A stretch of DNA of 64,000 nucleotides from Litsea cubeba (GCA_012931725.1 CM022949.1:66916132-66980131), one strand, 5' to 3'; counted from the first letter of the stretch, positions 1 through 11,538 are shown. Numbers and translations are program-made. The notes: generated from the sequence alone by a model not told the origin.

Positions 1-2147
1 TGCCAAAAATAAACATTAAACTATAAAAGAAAGTAAAAGACTTGCAGGCCATATGGAGAGAACATGATAACCTGCATCTTAGGATCTCATACTAGCAAAG
101 CAATTCACAAAACCAGGTTACCAAACAACAATGGAAAGACAGGATGCCAAATATTGCCACTACTATGATTCATGCCCTACGTAGAGGGGGTCCGGGGGTG
201 TCCCCCGGCGGGGGTCGAGCTGAGGGTTCGGTCGACCGACCCGAGGGCACGGTCGACCGACCTGACGGAAACCTGTAGGTTTGGTTTTTCTATTTCGTCT
301 CCAAACATCTCCAGAACTCTTCTGAAGACTCTAGGGTGGGCCTCTGGGATAGGTTTCAAAAAACTTTTGACCCATTGATGCAGGGATCAACTATCCAGAA
401 GGCTATAAAACCCAGTCCAAGATCTATGTCCTCAGTCTCAGCCATCATGATCAGTAAATACAATCTATCTAGAAGATAAAAAACAGCAACTAACAAGCAT
501 CCATAATAATCTACAATATGCAAGGAAGTGGATTATACCTTTCGAGCTCGGTTGTGCTCTAATGGAGAAGTTGTGTCTTTCTTTGATGATGAAACGCTTT
601 CACTAATCAAATAGGGATCTCCAAGACCTCTTGATCTTCCACGCTATGACCCGTATCAGATTCTCTTTTTTCTCAAGAAGATGGTGGGATCTCCAAGAGA
701 AAACTACTAGGAACTCTAGGGAGGAACTAGAAAGAGAACTAGAAGAGGGAGAGGAGAAAGAACTCGTGCAACTTTTGCACTAGAGAGTGCTGGGCGTGAA
801 TCCCTATGTATGGAGCATGCATAGGACGTCCAGCCCTCCTGTCCTCTATTTATAGCTTTTGCAAGCCCCACTTACTAATTTCCATTAGAAGTCCTATTTC
901 CAAATTAGTAACTATCTCATCTCTTCTCAATTAAAATAGAAGTCTTACTTCCATTAATTAATTAGTAACTTACCATATCATAATTAGAATTCTCACTTCA
1001 AATATGATTAGTAACTTTCTAATTCCTTTCTAATTAAAATAGAAGTCTCACTTCTACTAAAATTAGTAAGTCTACTATTACCACTATTAGAAGTCTCACT
1101 TCAAATAGAAATAGTAACTTTCCTTTTAGAGTTCAACTAGAATTAGATACTTTCTAATAATTGGGCTCGGGTGGGGACCACTAGGGATTCGTTAGAAAGC
1201 TGGCTCCAACTGGGACACGGGACCCCACAACTCATGTGTAATCCGGGCCCACAGTTAATTGGCAAATAACTCCACTATATAGAATGCAATTGAACTCCAG
1301 TCTTAGGAATATTACATAGAAGACCCTAAACTTCCACATTACCACAAGTAGACCCCTCTATTAATATCCAGGGATCAATTGGACCTGTCTTCCAAACTAG
1401 ATCCATATCTTATTATCCTTGAGCCCCAATTAATTATAATTATCATAGGTTACCTTTCCAATTAAACGTCTTATCGGAATGGGTGCGCACTTACCAATGA
1501 TAAATCCATTAATTGCCACAAGGGGATATTAGAGATAGATTCCATCTTGACTATTCAATGTTCCCATAGCTCTACTACCATGTACCCAAATCACCGAGGT
1601 GTTGACCTACAGTTGGCCTCACTCATTGGTGACTCAAAGCAAATAAATAGATAGAGACTTGAGTTCATTAATGTCTCAGGATTGAGAGCCTATTGCTATG
1701 GAATTATGAAAGCAGACCTTAAAGTAAAGACTGTTTACAAGGTGCTTCTCATGGTCCTTCAATACATCCAATGTACCAGCACTATGATCCAGAATCTTCC
1801 ATTCTGATGATCGAGACAAATCACACTATCTCATAGTGATCAAAGTGTTGCAACCTTGCCAGTATGAGATGTCCAGTCTCATCACTGGTTGTGAAGATAT
1901 TTTAAGTATAAGATTTGCCACACATATCTCCCGTATGTGGATCTCATCCATATACATGTGTTACATCTAATATACTTGTGGACTCCGGTTCATCTCATGA
2001 ACCATCATGTCATTCGTATTGGTTATGTGCAAGTGTATAATAAATCACCATTCATCTCATGAAAGGAAAGCATGAATATACTGATAAATAAAGTAATTAA
2101 TCAATTTATTATATCATCTAACTGGATTGATGTCCATAAAACTAACA
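1..2147 (-). mobile_element. LTR-retrotransposon LTR, minus orientation, cut by the window edge
   Basis: Non-coding DNA that ends abruptly at 2147, where Tat-A integrase sequence resumes at 2148. Read on the minus strand it begins TGTTAGTTTTATGG, the usual 5'-TG of an LTR. A TATA box (TATAAATA) lies on the minus strand at 847-854, followed by a plausible leader with short AT-rich and CT-rich tracts. The general style (long U3, TATA about 1.3 kb in, leader with CT-rich tracts) resembles the Copia-1 LTR, so a copia origin is likely but unproven. The other end and the second TSD are outside the window. Positions 1-500 may be a different insertion, because they hold a plus-strand TATA-like site (about 403-410) preceded by two GGTCGACC palindromes. 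No coding region is seen. Confidence 0.65.
228..259. repeat. Pair of GGTCGACC palindromes
   Basis: TCGGTCGACCGA at 228-239 is a perfect 12-bp palindrome and CGGTCGACCG at 250-259 a perfect 10-bp palindrome. Their centres are 21 bp apart. They lie about 145-175 bp upstream of a plus-strand TATA-like sequence (CTATAAAACC near 402). The same pairing occurs in Copia-2, SIRE-na and the LARD and solo LTRs. Confidence 0.8.
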
Positions 2148-3135
2148 GTAGGATGTAGCCATTCTGGAGGCATGTGAATGTAATCTCCATGAACTTGGCA
2201 TTGTTGGCAGTGCTTAGCAAATTGCATTGTGTCAGCTACCATGGTAGGCCAGTAATAACCAACCTTTTTATCTGATCATAGAGCTTGAGACTAGGCTGAT
2301 GAGCTCCACAAACACCAGCATGAACTTCTTTGAGTGTTTCTTCAGCCTCTTGCTATGACAAGCAACATAGAAGTACTCCGTTGAAGAATTTCCTGTAAAG
2401 GATTTTTGAATGAATATCCAATTGAAAGCTTGGGGTTTGCCTTTGGATGCTTACCCGTTCTTTTGGATCTTCAGGTAGGATTCCGAACATAGTGTAATCA
2501 ATGATCGGATCCCTCCAGTCACCGATTGAATGTTGAAGGATTGAAATCCGACTTCCCACCACTTGGTGGCATTCAACAACTGCTTGGTATGTGTTAAGAG
2601 GAGGAAGGATTCTTCTTTCGCACACTTTGATTTGCATGTTTTCCCCTTCCTGGATTGCAATAGATGCGGCAAGTCTAGCCAGGGCATCTGCACGTATGTT
2701 TTCACCTCTACGAATGTGGGTGATGTGACAGATGTCAAACTTTTGCAGAAGCGATTGTGCCTTGTTGTAGTAAGGCAGTAAATCAGGCTTCCTGACTTCA
2801 AATTTCTGATTCATCTGGTTGACAATCAGTTGAGAGTCTCCAAAGATTTCCAGTATGGTGATACCAGATTCGATGGCGAGTTTCAATCCTAGGATCAGAG
2901 CCTGATATTCAGCTGTATTGTTTATGCATGGTTCCAGTAGCGAGAAAGCATGTGGAATCATGTATTTATTGGGGCTAACAAAGAGGATGCCAACTCCTGA
3001 GATCAGCTGTCTTTTTTCATTTGTCCTGGTTGCACCGTCGAAGTACAAGTCCCAGGAAGCATTTTGTGAGAAAGTCTCCACATTGTAGACTGGTTCGTCT
3101 GGGAGATCATCTCTGAGTGGAGAATCTTTAGGCAA
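2148..3135 (-). pseudogene. Tat-A pol: second (archaeal-type) RNase H and start of integrase
   Basis: The open stretch 2353-3135 encodes a type-1 RNase H fold with the expected acidic residues: YFDGA, then NTAEYQAL, then GDSQLIV, then RADALA. This is the extra RNase H that Tat-lineage Ty3/gypsy elements carry after the RT-linked one; it degrades RNA in RNA:DNA hybrids during reverse transcription. Downstream (2148-2352), in a broken frame, the H...H...C...C zinc-binding N-terminus of integrase can still be read (CQQCQVHGDY). The rest of integrase is missing because the left-edge LTR interrupts it. The frame connection to RNase H is lost. Confidence 0.85.
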
Positions 3136-4372
3136 TGGATGCTCTGCGAGAAAAGTCTGCTAGAGCTTGTCCTTTGGTTGCCTTTTGTGGTACATACCTA
3201 ATATCAAATTGTGACAGAAGGATGGACCATTTTGTCAGTTGTTCATTGATAGATACTGCTTTTGTGACGAGGACCTTCAAGAGATTGATCCTTGAGACCA
3301 GGTAGACTGTGTTGGAAAGCAAGTAGTGACGTAGCTCTTGTACGACAAACATCACTGGAAGACATTCTTTTTCGACTGGAGAGTAGCGATGCTCTGGAAC
3401 CTACTAGCATGCGGCTGAGGTAGTATAGGCAGCTTCGTTTCTTTCATCATTTTCTTGTGCAGCTGAGCGCCCAGAGTGTGATCAAGGGCTCTTGTTGTAC
3501 AAGATGAATGGTTTTCCCAGTGGTAAGGAGCAACTAATACGGGAGGTTTGGTCATGTATGACTTGATATCTTGGAATGCAGCTTCACAGTCAGCATCCCA
3601 GGACAAAGTTTACACACTTTTTTCATCAACCGGGAGAATGGACGGCATTTTCCCCGAAAGATTTGCAGGATGAACCGTCTGATGTAGGCCCATCTCCCTT
3701 GATGCCCTTTGAGTTCTCTCTAGGTTCTTGGAGAGGGCATTTCTAGAATGGCTTTTGACTTTTATGGGGTCAAGCTCTATTCCAGCTTTCCGAACTAAGA
3801 ATCCGAGGAACTTACCCGACGAGATGTCGAAGAAGCATTTCAAAGGATTCATTCATAGTTTGTGTTTGTGAAGTCGGAGGAAGACTTCTCAAAGGTCTTC
3901 GAGATGATCTTCTTTTATTTTGTTTTTTGACGGCGAGGTCATCAATGTAACACTCGACTGTTTTGTGTTGCATATCTTGGAATATCTTCATCATAGCCCT
4001 TTGATATGTGGCACCAGCATTTTTCAGACCAAATGGCATGACAGTGTAGCAATACACGCCAAATGGGGTCCGAAAGGATGTATGTTTTTCAACTTCATGA
4101 TGCATCTTTATCTGATTGTAGCCAGGGAAACCATCCATGAATGTCATTCGCTCGAACCCATAGGTATTGTCAATCATTACCTCTGGTATGGGGAGTGGAA
4201 ATTCATCTTTAGGGCATGCGCCATTCAGGTCTCTATAGTCGATACAGACCCTGATCTGCCCGTTTTTCTTTATCACGTGGACAATGTTGGCCAACCATTC
4301 AGGATGTTGTTCCTCACGGATGAAGCTGACGCTTTTGAGTTTTTTAACTTCTTGTTTAATTTTATCCATCAC
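3136..4372 (-). pseudogene. Tat-A pol: reverse transcriptase and RT-linked RNase H
   Basis: Fragments at 3812-4372 (RT fingers and palm), 3610-3852 (thumb/connection) and 3128-3606 (RNase H) match the intact frame of Tat-D in three different frames. RT motifs are visible: RVCIDYRDLNGACPKDEFPLP, FMDGFPGYNQI, and a catalytic box read as YIDD at 3940-3951, where Tat-C and Tat-D have YVDD. Several single-base indels separate the pieces. The function is dead in this copy. It would have copied the element's RNA into DNA inside virus-like particles. Confidence 0.85.
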
Positions 4373-5459
4373 ATCCGGACGAAATCTTCTTTGGCCTTGT
4401 TTGACAGGCTTGATGTCTTCTTGAAGATTGAGTTTTTGGGGTCTAAACCAGGCATTTCAGCATAAGACCATGCAAAGCAATCAACGAACTCACGAAGAAA
4501 GGTGATATACTCGGGTAACTCATCATCCTTTATATTCTTGCTTATGAATACAGGACGTGGGTTATCTGGTGTTCCCAAGTCTATCTTTTCAACAGGATCT
4601 TCTGTTGGAAGGTTCGAAGGTGGTTCCTCCACAATATTTTCGGAGGCTTCCAGCTCAACGAAACCTTCTAGGGTTTTAAGGGCATTTCTAGACCAAGGTT
4701 TTATTCCTTTCCACAGGTCTTCTTGATTGGCAATTTTCTCAATTTTTGCTATGAGATGATCCCAATCGCCTGTTGAAACCGAGTCGAAGTAGGGTACTTC
4801 TTTTGGAGACGAGGACTCTTCTGGGTCAGAAGACTACACGTCTGTGTTAATGGACAATTCCACCTCATTGTCAGAGAAATCGTACCAATTGGATGAGCTT
4901 CCTGGATCTTTGTCAGGTGACTCATCGAAGAGATATCTAGGGAGATCGATGTCTTCAGGGACTTGAGATGTTGAGGCTTGGTCAGTAAATTGACTTTTAA
5001 GCCTTTGTGTCAACTGTCTCAGGGGAGTGTCGAGATCATACCCTAACCCGTGTGAAGACTTTTCTACATAGCCGTATAGTCTCCAATCTTCCAGCTGACT
5101 TTTGGTCAAGACGGGCCCCAATGGCATGAGAATACCACGTCCTTCTCCCAAACCGATTGGGTTCTTAGCATCATAGCCCATTTTCTTCATAATAGCTTGT
5201 GCCACAGAACTATATATGGATAGTTGAGGCATACCATCATTTTGGAAAGGTTCAAGCATGGAGTTTGATGAAGAAGCATCCGATCTATGGAAGAAGATTG
5301 GCTTTTCCTTTGCTAAAGTTACTGGAACAACGAAGGAAGCTGATGTAGGATCTTCTATGTCAGAAGTTGTCTCCATTGGAGTAAGAGCAGCTGAACTTGC
5401 TAAGTGTCAGCTTGGCTTGACGATGTGTTGTCTTCTGGCTCTAGATTGCAAGGCAGCTC
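4369..5459 (-). pseudogene. Tat-A linker between protease and RT, with G-patch-like motif
   Basis: Acidic, Ser/Asp-rich linker (4834-5376 open) containing KKMGYDAKNPIGLGEGRG, a G-patch-like glycine motif that is also found in Tat-C. The 4369-4632 segment carries the conserved pre-RT sequence (FVDCFAWSYAEMPGL). Near 5440 the sequence jumps from the end of the gag region straight into this linker, skipping about 1.7 kb that Tat-C retains (its 39885-41585). That removes the protease. Confidence 0.8.
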
Positions 5460-5464
5460 GTCAA
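5460..5464. repeat. Target-site duplication GTCAA (left)
   Basis: GTCAA immediately left of the SIRE-na LTR is repeated at 13332-13336 immediately right of the other LTR. Five bases is the normal duplication for these integrases. It proves that 5465-13331 is one insertion in Tat-A. Confidence 0.95.
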
Positions 5465-7237
5465 TGAAAGTCCTGGATCCTAACCCTAGAGGGGGGGGGG
5501 GGGTGAATAGGGTGATCTACAATTAATGGCCAATTTTAATTCCTTTTCAATTCTCCTTTAACTAGTGATGATTATGTGAGAAAGTGCGGAAGATAAACTA
5601 ATCAATCACCACAAGTAGTTCACCATTGCACAATGATTTATAGTGGTTCGGCCTCAATGCCTACATCCACTACCGGCTTGTGCTCAACACCCCCACCGGA
5701 TTTCCACTATTTATGCTTTTGCAATAGGCTAAGCAATAACCTTTACAAAGTTGTTTTTCTAGGCTAAACAACAACCTTTACACTATGCTTTTCTTAGGCT
5801 AAGCAATAACCTGTACAACAGTCTTCTTTCTCAAGAAAGTGTCTACACACTAGGAGAGAAATAGATTAAGCTCTGATTGGGTGCCTCTTAATTAGGCAAA
5901 TATGAAAGTGAAAATAAACTCACACAACACAATGAATGCTCATGATATGTGTGTGTGGAAACTTCAATCAAGTTTAAAACATAAGCTCAATTAATATATG
6001 CTTAATATATTTGAAGGTTTAAAGCACTCAAATATATGATTGAAGTCAATATGCAAATCACATGTATAAAAGTTAACTTGATGATGATATGAAACTCAAA
6101 ATCTCACAAGTTGTATGAACCTAAATATTTCTAAACATGTGATGCATATTCTATGTTGTTTTTAAAGCAAGGTTTAACTAAAGTTTAAATGAATGAAAAC
6201 AACAAAGAAAGATTCAAACAAGTTAATGTATCATGTTGTAAAGAAATCAAAGATTTTGGCTAAGCATGATTAACAAAGTTTAAAACAAAACTTGGTTTGA
6301 AATCAAGTGTTGAAATCCAAACCATGTGAATCAAAGATTAAATGGGAAATGGATTCCACATAACATAGTTAGCATGCTTGAAAACATTTTCCAAAAGTTT
6401 ATACCAAAGCATGATACATATGAACAAGGAAATTAAAGCTTACTAGAATTTAAATTCTTGAAATCAAGCTTTAGCTTTTCCTTTGGACCAAACAAGCTTC
6501 CTTAGTTCATTCCCTTTGCTTGGGCATCAAAAACACCAAAAATGGCCTCTATTCCCGTCACCTTTTATCTTGGAATGAACTTGCTTTTTATAGAAAAAGT
6601 GGTCCAACGGATGCCTGTCGGTCAACCGATAACTAGCCGTCTGTTGACCGATGGCTCAACGGTCATATGCAACGGTCATATTTTTTACAGTTCTCCTGAC
6701 CCTTTTGCATTCGTCGGTTGACCGTCCTTCATCGGTTGACCGATGTGGAACTGATAGCTGAGCCGATAGCACAATAATCATGGAAAAAGGTGCCGTCTGT
6801 TTTTGGAACCGACGAGTCTCGGTCTGAGATTTCATGCACTATCGGTGGACCGATGGGAACCGATAGGCTGACCGATGGGAACCGATGGAGTCATCGGTTA
6901 ACCTTGGTTCTCTTGTGGGTTGACCGATGGGGACCGATGACTTGACCGACAGACTGGTCAGGTCAATTTTTTGAACATCTGAATTTTTGAAAAATGAACC
7001 TTTTGAAATCATTTAAAAACCCAGATTTGAAGGGTGTCTTTATGCATTGTTTCATCAAGAAAAACATGATTAAAATCAAGGTTCAAATCAACCAAAAAAG
7101 AGTTTAAATCAAAACATGAGTTAGGTTGAGTTAAAAGATGATTTTCAAGAAGAAACATGTGAAATGAAAATGAACCTAATGAGATGACTATTATGCAAAT
7201 GCAAGACATCAAATTGCAAACAACTTATGGTCTAACA
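5465..7237 (-). repeat. SIRE-na 3' LTR
   Basis: Plus-strand reading is TGAAAGTCCTGG...GGTCTAACA; the minus-strand reading starts TGTTAGACC. A 13-G run (5491-5503) lies near its transcribed end. The promoter TATA (TATAAAAA, minus) is at 6585-6592. Upstream of it, at 6619-6948, are eight degenerate CGGTTGACCG palindromes arranged in four pairs. Confidence 0.93.
6619..6948. repeat. Four pairs of degenerate CGGTTGACCG palindromes in the SIRE-na LTR
   Basis: Sites at 6619-6628/6641-6650, 6715-6724/6733-6742, 6843-6852/6865-6874 and 6917-6926/6939-6948. Centre spacing within pairs is 22, 18, 22 and 22 bp. They occupy the U3 region 30-360 bp upstream of the minus-strand TATA box. The other LTR (11554-13331) carries the same cluster at the equivalent place (about 12710-13050). 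Confidence 0.75.
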
Positions 7238-7250
7238 ATCTCCCCGTTTG
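7238..7250 (-). other. SIRE-na polypurine tract
   Basis: On the minus strand a purine run containing ACGGGGAGAT sits directly against the 3' LTR start. It primes plus-strand DNA synthesis and fixes the orientation of the element. Confidence 0.8.
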
Positions 7251-7806
7251 CAATTTGATGGCAAATAACACTCAACCACCCATTAAAACTATCAACTCAT
7301 CACCATTTGTCCAATCCACTTCTTCTTACTTCAGCTCCCCCAATGTTCATAATCTGCTCCTTCTCTTTTCTCCCCCAATGTCCTTGCTCTCCCCCATTGT
7401 TCTAGCCAATGGTGTCTTTGCTTCAACTCCTCTTTATCTTCTTTAGTCTTCATTCTCCCACTTGTCTTTATGTTTCTTCCTCTTCTCCCCCATTGACATC
7501 AAATTGCTAAATAGTCTGCAAACAATACTCATGCAAACATATACCTTTCTCATAGCATAACTTGATATCTTGAATGTAAAGGAAGAAAAAGCATTTATGT
7601 AGATGGCAAATAGATCCAAAAGATGTCATTTACTATATAAGGATATTAATAAGAAGTCTTACATTTTGAAAATGACATAAACATGACCATCCATAAACTG
7701 AAAGTAGAAGTTTAAATAACAAAATACAGCCTTCTTCCAATACAAAATACATCACCAATAATACACCAATCTAAACACAAAATGTGGTGACATGGAAAGT
7801 TAGATC
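7251..7806. other. SIRE-na 3' non-coding stretch
   Basis: No convincing gene. On the minus strand it contains several GGGGGAGA-like purine runs (7336-7500 on plus read as CTCCCCC), as is common in the long 3' ends of SIRE-type elements. A 63-residue plus-strand frame here is an artefact of the CT-rich repeats. Confidence 0.6.
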
Positions 7807-9009
7807 CTAATCAGACTCTGGAGATGGAGGTGATGGAGATGGTGATCTAGCAACGTCATCTCTTCTGCAGCTCTTTGAGATCCCGGAGAGATATTTGAAC
7901 AGTTTGTTGATGGTCTTCGATTGTTTCTTCTGTTTTCTTTTCAAGTAGGCTATATCTCTCTCCACAGTTGCTTGCCAGTCAGAGGATGTGCCAGGGGTAG
8001 AAGGACCAGCAGTCTGCCTTGAAGATGAAGCACGAGCAGGAGGAGGTGGAGATCTAGGTATCTCCTGTCTCAAGGGAGGCTCTTGTGCCAATGGAGGATC
8101 ATCTGTTATAGGGATATGAGGATTTGGAATGAGATTCATTTGATTCAGATTGGTTATTGAGAATGGAGCTTTGAAAATGGAGCTTTCTCCAGTAGGTATA
8201 GGAATACGAAACTGAAGAGCAATCTGAGTCATCAAGTATCCATACGGAATGGCATTCTTTTGTGCCAATGAATTTCGAAACTTGATAATTGTATGGCAGA
8301 TGAGTGAGGGTAGACAGATGGGAGTGCCAGTTACTACCTTGGATAGGATACTAACCATGAAAGCTGTAAGCTCAGTCCTATTTCCACCTCTAGGATATAC
8401 ATTGTAAGTGAAAAGATTGTGAATAATCCTATTGATTGGAATTAGGGAACTAATGGTTAGATGATGTTTCTTTTGATCCCATGGACAGTTGAAGCCACAT
8501 ATGTCAATGGTGGCTTTGATCCTCTCATCCTCCGAAGGAGTATCAGTCACATACGTTACTCCCGTAGGAGCACAAGGAATCCCCATTATCAGTCCTATTC
8601 TTTGGGGTGTGAACACTTCATCTCTATCCATAAAGGAAATGGTAAAAGAACAAGCATTGATAGAGTCATTTGTGCTTGTGATAGATGCATACAAGAATTT
8701 GACTATAGAAGGGTATGCAATATCACCCCAAAGAAGTATCCTCTCCCAACCCACTTGACCAAGCACATTGCTCAAGTTGAAACCCATGGAAGTAATCTTT
8801 TCTACGATAGTCCTCCTTTCTACTACAACATTCCTCCTTTGAAGACTTTGTAAGATATTTGAGTCAAGTCTCAAATTGGTTGAAGGAGGAGGGGGTGACG
8901 GAGATGAGCTTTCATTCCCACTATCTTCTATTGGTCTGCTAGAAGAGGCTGTGGCCTTTCCCATCTTTATAGGGCGCCTAGGAGTAGCCTTCTTGGTTCT
9001 AGGAGGCAT
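7807..9009 (-). CDS. Plant-transposon-domain protein of SIRE-na (400 aa)
   Basis: A single open frame from the ATG at 9009; an upstream GTG is unlikely as a start. The N-terminus is basic and Ser/Pro-rich (about residues 1-50). The core (about 55-270) looks like the 'putative plant transposon protein' domain (Pfam PF20167 type): a conserved VGWERIL segment, a PQRIGLIMGIP segment similar to the 'IGxLLGIP' signature, and a long helical C-terminal half. The tail is Pro/Ser-rich with a short basic helix. The biochemical role of this family is unknown. It lies just before the 3' LTR, where an env-like ORF lies in full SIRE elements. The open frame in an otherwise pol-less element suggests recent selection or recent insertion. 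The domain call is from memory of the family and needs a profile search. Confidence 0.65.
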   Translation of the reverse strand: MPPRTKKATPRRPIKMGKATASSSRPIEDSGNESSSPSPPPPSTNLRLDSNILQSLQRRNVVVERRTIVEKITSMGFNLSNVLGQVGWERILLWGDIAYPSIVKFLYASITSTNDSINACSFTISFMDRDEVFTPQRIGLIMGIPCAPTGVTYVTDTPSEDERIKATIDICGFNCPWDQKKHHLTISSLIPINRIIHNLFTYNVYPRGGNRTELTAFMVSILSKVVTGTPICLPSLICHTIIKFRNSLAQKNAIPYGYLMTQIALQFRIPIPTGESSIFKAPFSITNLNQMNLIPNPHIPITDDPPLAQEPPLRQEIPRSPPPPARASSSRQTAGPSTPGTSSDWQATVERDIAYLKRKQKKQSKTINKLFKYLSGISKSCRRDDVARSPSPSPPSPESD

Positions 9010-9918
9010 TTTCACAGATACTTGGTGTGCACAGTGGGGATATAATAGAAAGATTTGAAATTTTAGAGAATGATTGGAGACTAAGATGTAGGAAGATTGA
9101 ATTCAATGTTACCTGAATCAAACTTGGAAAGGGAACAAGAACAGATGATCAAATCTGAATGTGGCACATGAGGTTGGGTTTCTCAAAACAGCCCATTTCA
9201 GTCGACTGTGAACATCATATGATTTGGAGATCTTGACTTGATGATGGCTTAAAGGCTTATTTTGACAATGATTTCTCAAATCACATAGAGCTTGCAGAGA
9301 GTCTGCAAGCCACTAAACCAACTCCCAGATGGACTGCTGCCGAACCAACCAAGAACACACGATGTACAGATGAAGCAGTACCAATAGAGTTTTGCTTGAA
9401 GATGGATTTTTCGAAAATCTATGTCAGTAATGGTCTTGATCTTCAGCCTTGAAGGAGAGTTGCAAGCAGGGAGAAGTTGAAAAAGCCCTAGGTTCGTTGA
9501 TGAAGGGGAAGAACAGAACATACGAAGGAGATTCTGCGCGCAGGGTTTTTAACGAGCCACTGCTTCATCGGTCCACCGATGACTTAAGTATCGGTCGACC
9601 GACAGATGTAGAAAAGTGGACTAATCCACTGAATTAGCCTTCTTAGCTAATGATCATTGCTTAGAGTGTTTTATGATTGATTTAACTTATGAAGAACAAT
9701 TTTTAGATCATAAAAATTTTAGATTCAAATTGATCAAACACATGCATTTTAATATCAAGTACCTTTTGGGTTCAAAAATGCATTTTCAAAAATTAATTTA
9801 CAAAAAATTTGAAATTCTAAACATATAGAAAATACCTAGAACGTTTGAACCATTTAGACTTGGACCAACTAGACATATAACTTATGAGAATGGGTTGGTC
9901 TAATCTAATTACTAGGTC
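9010..9918. other. SIRE-na internal spacer (pol position)
   Basis: Non-coding 0.9 kb where protease-integrase-RT would be expected. It holds one more palindrome pair, CGGTCCACCG (9569-9578) and CGGTCGACCG (9592-9601), with centres 23 bp apart. No pol motif is recognisable in any frame, so pol was removed cleanly rather than merely decayed. Confidence 0.65.
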
Positions 9919-10188
9919 TTAGTATTTGTCTAATAGCCTAACCTTAGGTATCCATCTAAGGTCTTGAGCCTTTGAGCCTATGGTTGAGATTTCACCAACT
10001 ATAGGAGATAGGTTTCTTTTAGACTTGACATCATATCTTTGAGGTTTGACAACTTTATTATTAGATTGATGATTAGTCCTTGGTAGTTGGTGTTCAACTT
10101 TCTTTTTATTCTTCTCATTTCCCTCTTTTTGTCTTTTGGATTTTAATTTTAACCTTTCAACCTTTTTCAAGAGTTCTTTTATTTCCAA
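9919..10188 (-). pseudogene. Remnant of the Gag-Pol junction in SIRE-na
   Basis: An 89-residue Lys-rich frame that ends with RWIPKVRLLDKY. A 'W[VI]PK' segment follows the Gag zinc knuckle and precedes protease in many SIRE-type polyproteins, so this is probably the last piece of Gag-Pol left by the deletion of pol. It is out of continuous frame with the Gag-tail ORF to its right. Confidence 0.5.
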
Positions 10189-10268
10189 GGCTAATGGAGG
10201 GAAGGTGAGAAGTTTCTTATTGATAGATTTGTTTTGACCATATTTTACTTGTTTAGTCTTTTTAAAAT

Positions 10269-11456
10269 CTATCTTAGAAGCCTCTTGACTTGTTTGAACT
10301 TTCTAGAGTCTTCCTTTGATTTAGATGCCTTAACCATCATAGAATTAGATTTTCCATTTTTAGGTTCATAGATGGGTTTGGACAAATGACTTTTTCTTAG
10401 TTTGCACTCAAATTTGAAATGCCCTTCATTACCACAATAATGACATTTTGTTTTGGCCAATGGGGATTGAGTGCATGAGAATGAGGACTCACCTTTCACA
10501 AATGTGTTGGTGAAATTTGGGTCATGTGTAATGTACTTATTGAATCCAAGACCCGTCCTATCTCCTTGTGATTTACCCAATCTAAATAATTTTTCAAATT
10601 TCTCTTCTCCTTGGGTAAATTTGCACTCATACTTTTGTTTGTGAGTTTCAAGTTGAGTGACTTGATTTTTAAGAATTGAATTTTCAAGTTTAACTTTTGT
10701 AAGTTCAATTCCAATTCCATTAAACTTGTTTACCTTTTCATAAGCAAGTTTTAATTCAAGTTTGAGTTCATTAACATTAGATCCAAGTTGTAAAGTTTTT
10801 ATATTACTTTGAGCATTGGATGAATTTTCTTTGGTGGTTATTAACTTGGATTCAAGGCTGACAATGTCTTCAACTTGATTTTTTATATGATCACTTAGAG
10901 TTGAATTTTCTTTGGTAAGTCCTTCACAACTTATCTTAGATATATTTAATTCATCTTGAAGATTTGACAAATTATCTTTAGAAATTTTCAATTTGGATTC
11001 TAAATGGATAATGTTCTCATCTTGTCTTTTTAATGTATCTCTTAGATTTATATTTTCTTTCTTTAGCTCATTATGACTTAATTTTCTTTCATTTAGTTCA
11101 TTTTGAGCATTTGATAGGTTGTGCAAGGTGATCATGAACTTAGAGTCTAGGCATTGAATTAATTCTTCTTTCTCTCTAAGTTCATCTTTTGAAATGTCAA
11201 TTTCCTTGTTTAATCTTTTAGATTCTTCTTTTAAACTTTTGTTTTTCTTATCAAGCTTTAGGAACAATGTATATAGTTCATTATAAGCATGTTGAAGGTC
11301 ATCTTCATATTCATTTTCTTCTTCTTTTAATTCATCTTGGGATTCATTAATTCCAATATTTGTATCTCCAATAGATGGAAGATATGGTGGTCTAGAAGAA
11401 TCTACAAGGGAATGTACAATATCTAACTTAGTGGAATCCATTTTTATGATTTTCAT
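10269..11456 (-). CDS. SIRE-na Gag-tail protein: coiled coil plus zinc knuckle (395 aa)
   Basis: Starts at the ATG at 11456; the frame extends to a GTG at 11465. Residues about 35-280 are a long heptad-type coiled coil rich in Lys, Glu, Asn and Leu. Near the C-terminus is a CCHC zinc knuckle, CHYCGNEGHFKFEC, with correct C-X2-C-X4-H-X4-C spacing, which binds RNA in Gag proteins. The usual N-terminal copia Gag domain (UBN2 type, as in Copia-2) is absent, so this is Gag without its capsid-like part. The FxLGKSQGDRTGLGF segment before the knuckle parallels the KFGLGF segment in Copia-2. It may bind element RNA or interact with a helper Gag. Confidence 0.7.
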   Translation of the reverse strand: MKIIKMDSTKLDIVHSLVDSSRPPYLPSIGDTNIGINESQDELKEEENEYEDDLQHAYNELYTLFLKLDKKNKSLKEESKRLNKEIDISKDELREKEELIQCLDSKFMITLHNLSNAQNELNERKLSHNELKKENINLRDTLKRQDENIIHLESKLKISKDNLSNLQDELNISKISCEGLTKENSTLSDHIKNQVEDIVSLESKLITTKENSSNAQSNIKTLQLGSNVNELKLELKLAYEKVNKFNGIGIELTKVKLENSILKNQVTQLETHKQKYECKFTQGEEKFEKLFRLGKSQGDRTGLGFNKYITHDPNFTNTFVKGESSFSCTQSPLAKTKCHYCGNEGHFKFECKLRKSHLSKPIYEPKNGKSNSMMVKASKSKEDSRKFKQVKRLLR

Positions 11457-11538
11457 GAAAAGCACACTAGGGTTTAAACTCTAGGTTTTTACACCTAATC
11501 AAGAGTTTTAAACACTTGATTCTAATATTAGAGCACGA

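Larger units (their letters stand above)
2148..5464 (-). mobile_element. Tat-A, Ty3/gypsy Tat-type element, 3' part (pol)
   Basis: Minus-strand copy of the same family as Tat-C and Tat-D, read from right to left. It holds the pre-RT linker with G-patch, RT, RT-linked RNase H, a second RNase H and the zinc-binding start of integrase. It is cut at 2148 by the left-edge LTR and at 5464 by SIRE-na, and continues at 13332-15424. Frameshifts and stops make it a pseudo-element. Compared with Tat-C it lacks the protease region, through a deletion close to the SIRE-na insertion point. Confidence 0.9.

Noticed and set aside
3920..4465. 181-residue plus-strand frame, and similar minus-strand frames at 42656-43180 and 61757-62353
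   Set aside because: Complementary shadows of the RT coding strand; they occur in all three Tat copies for that reason.
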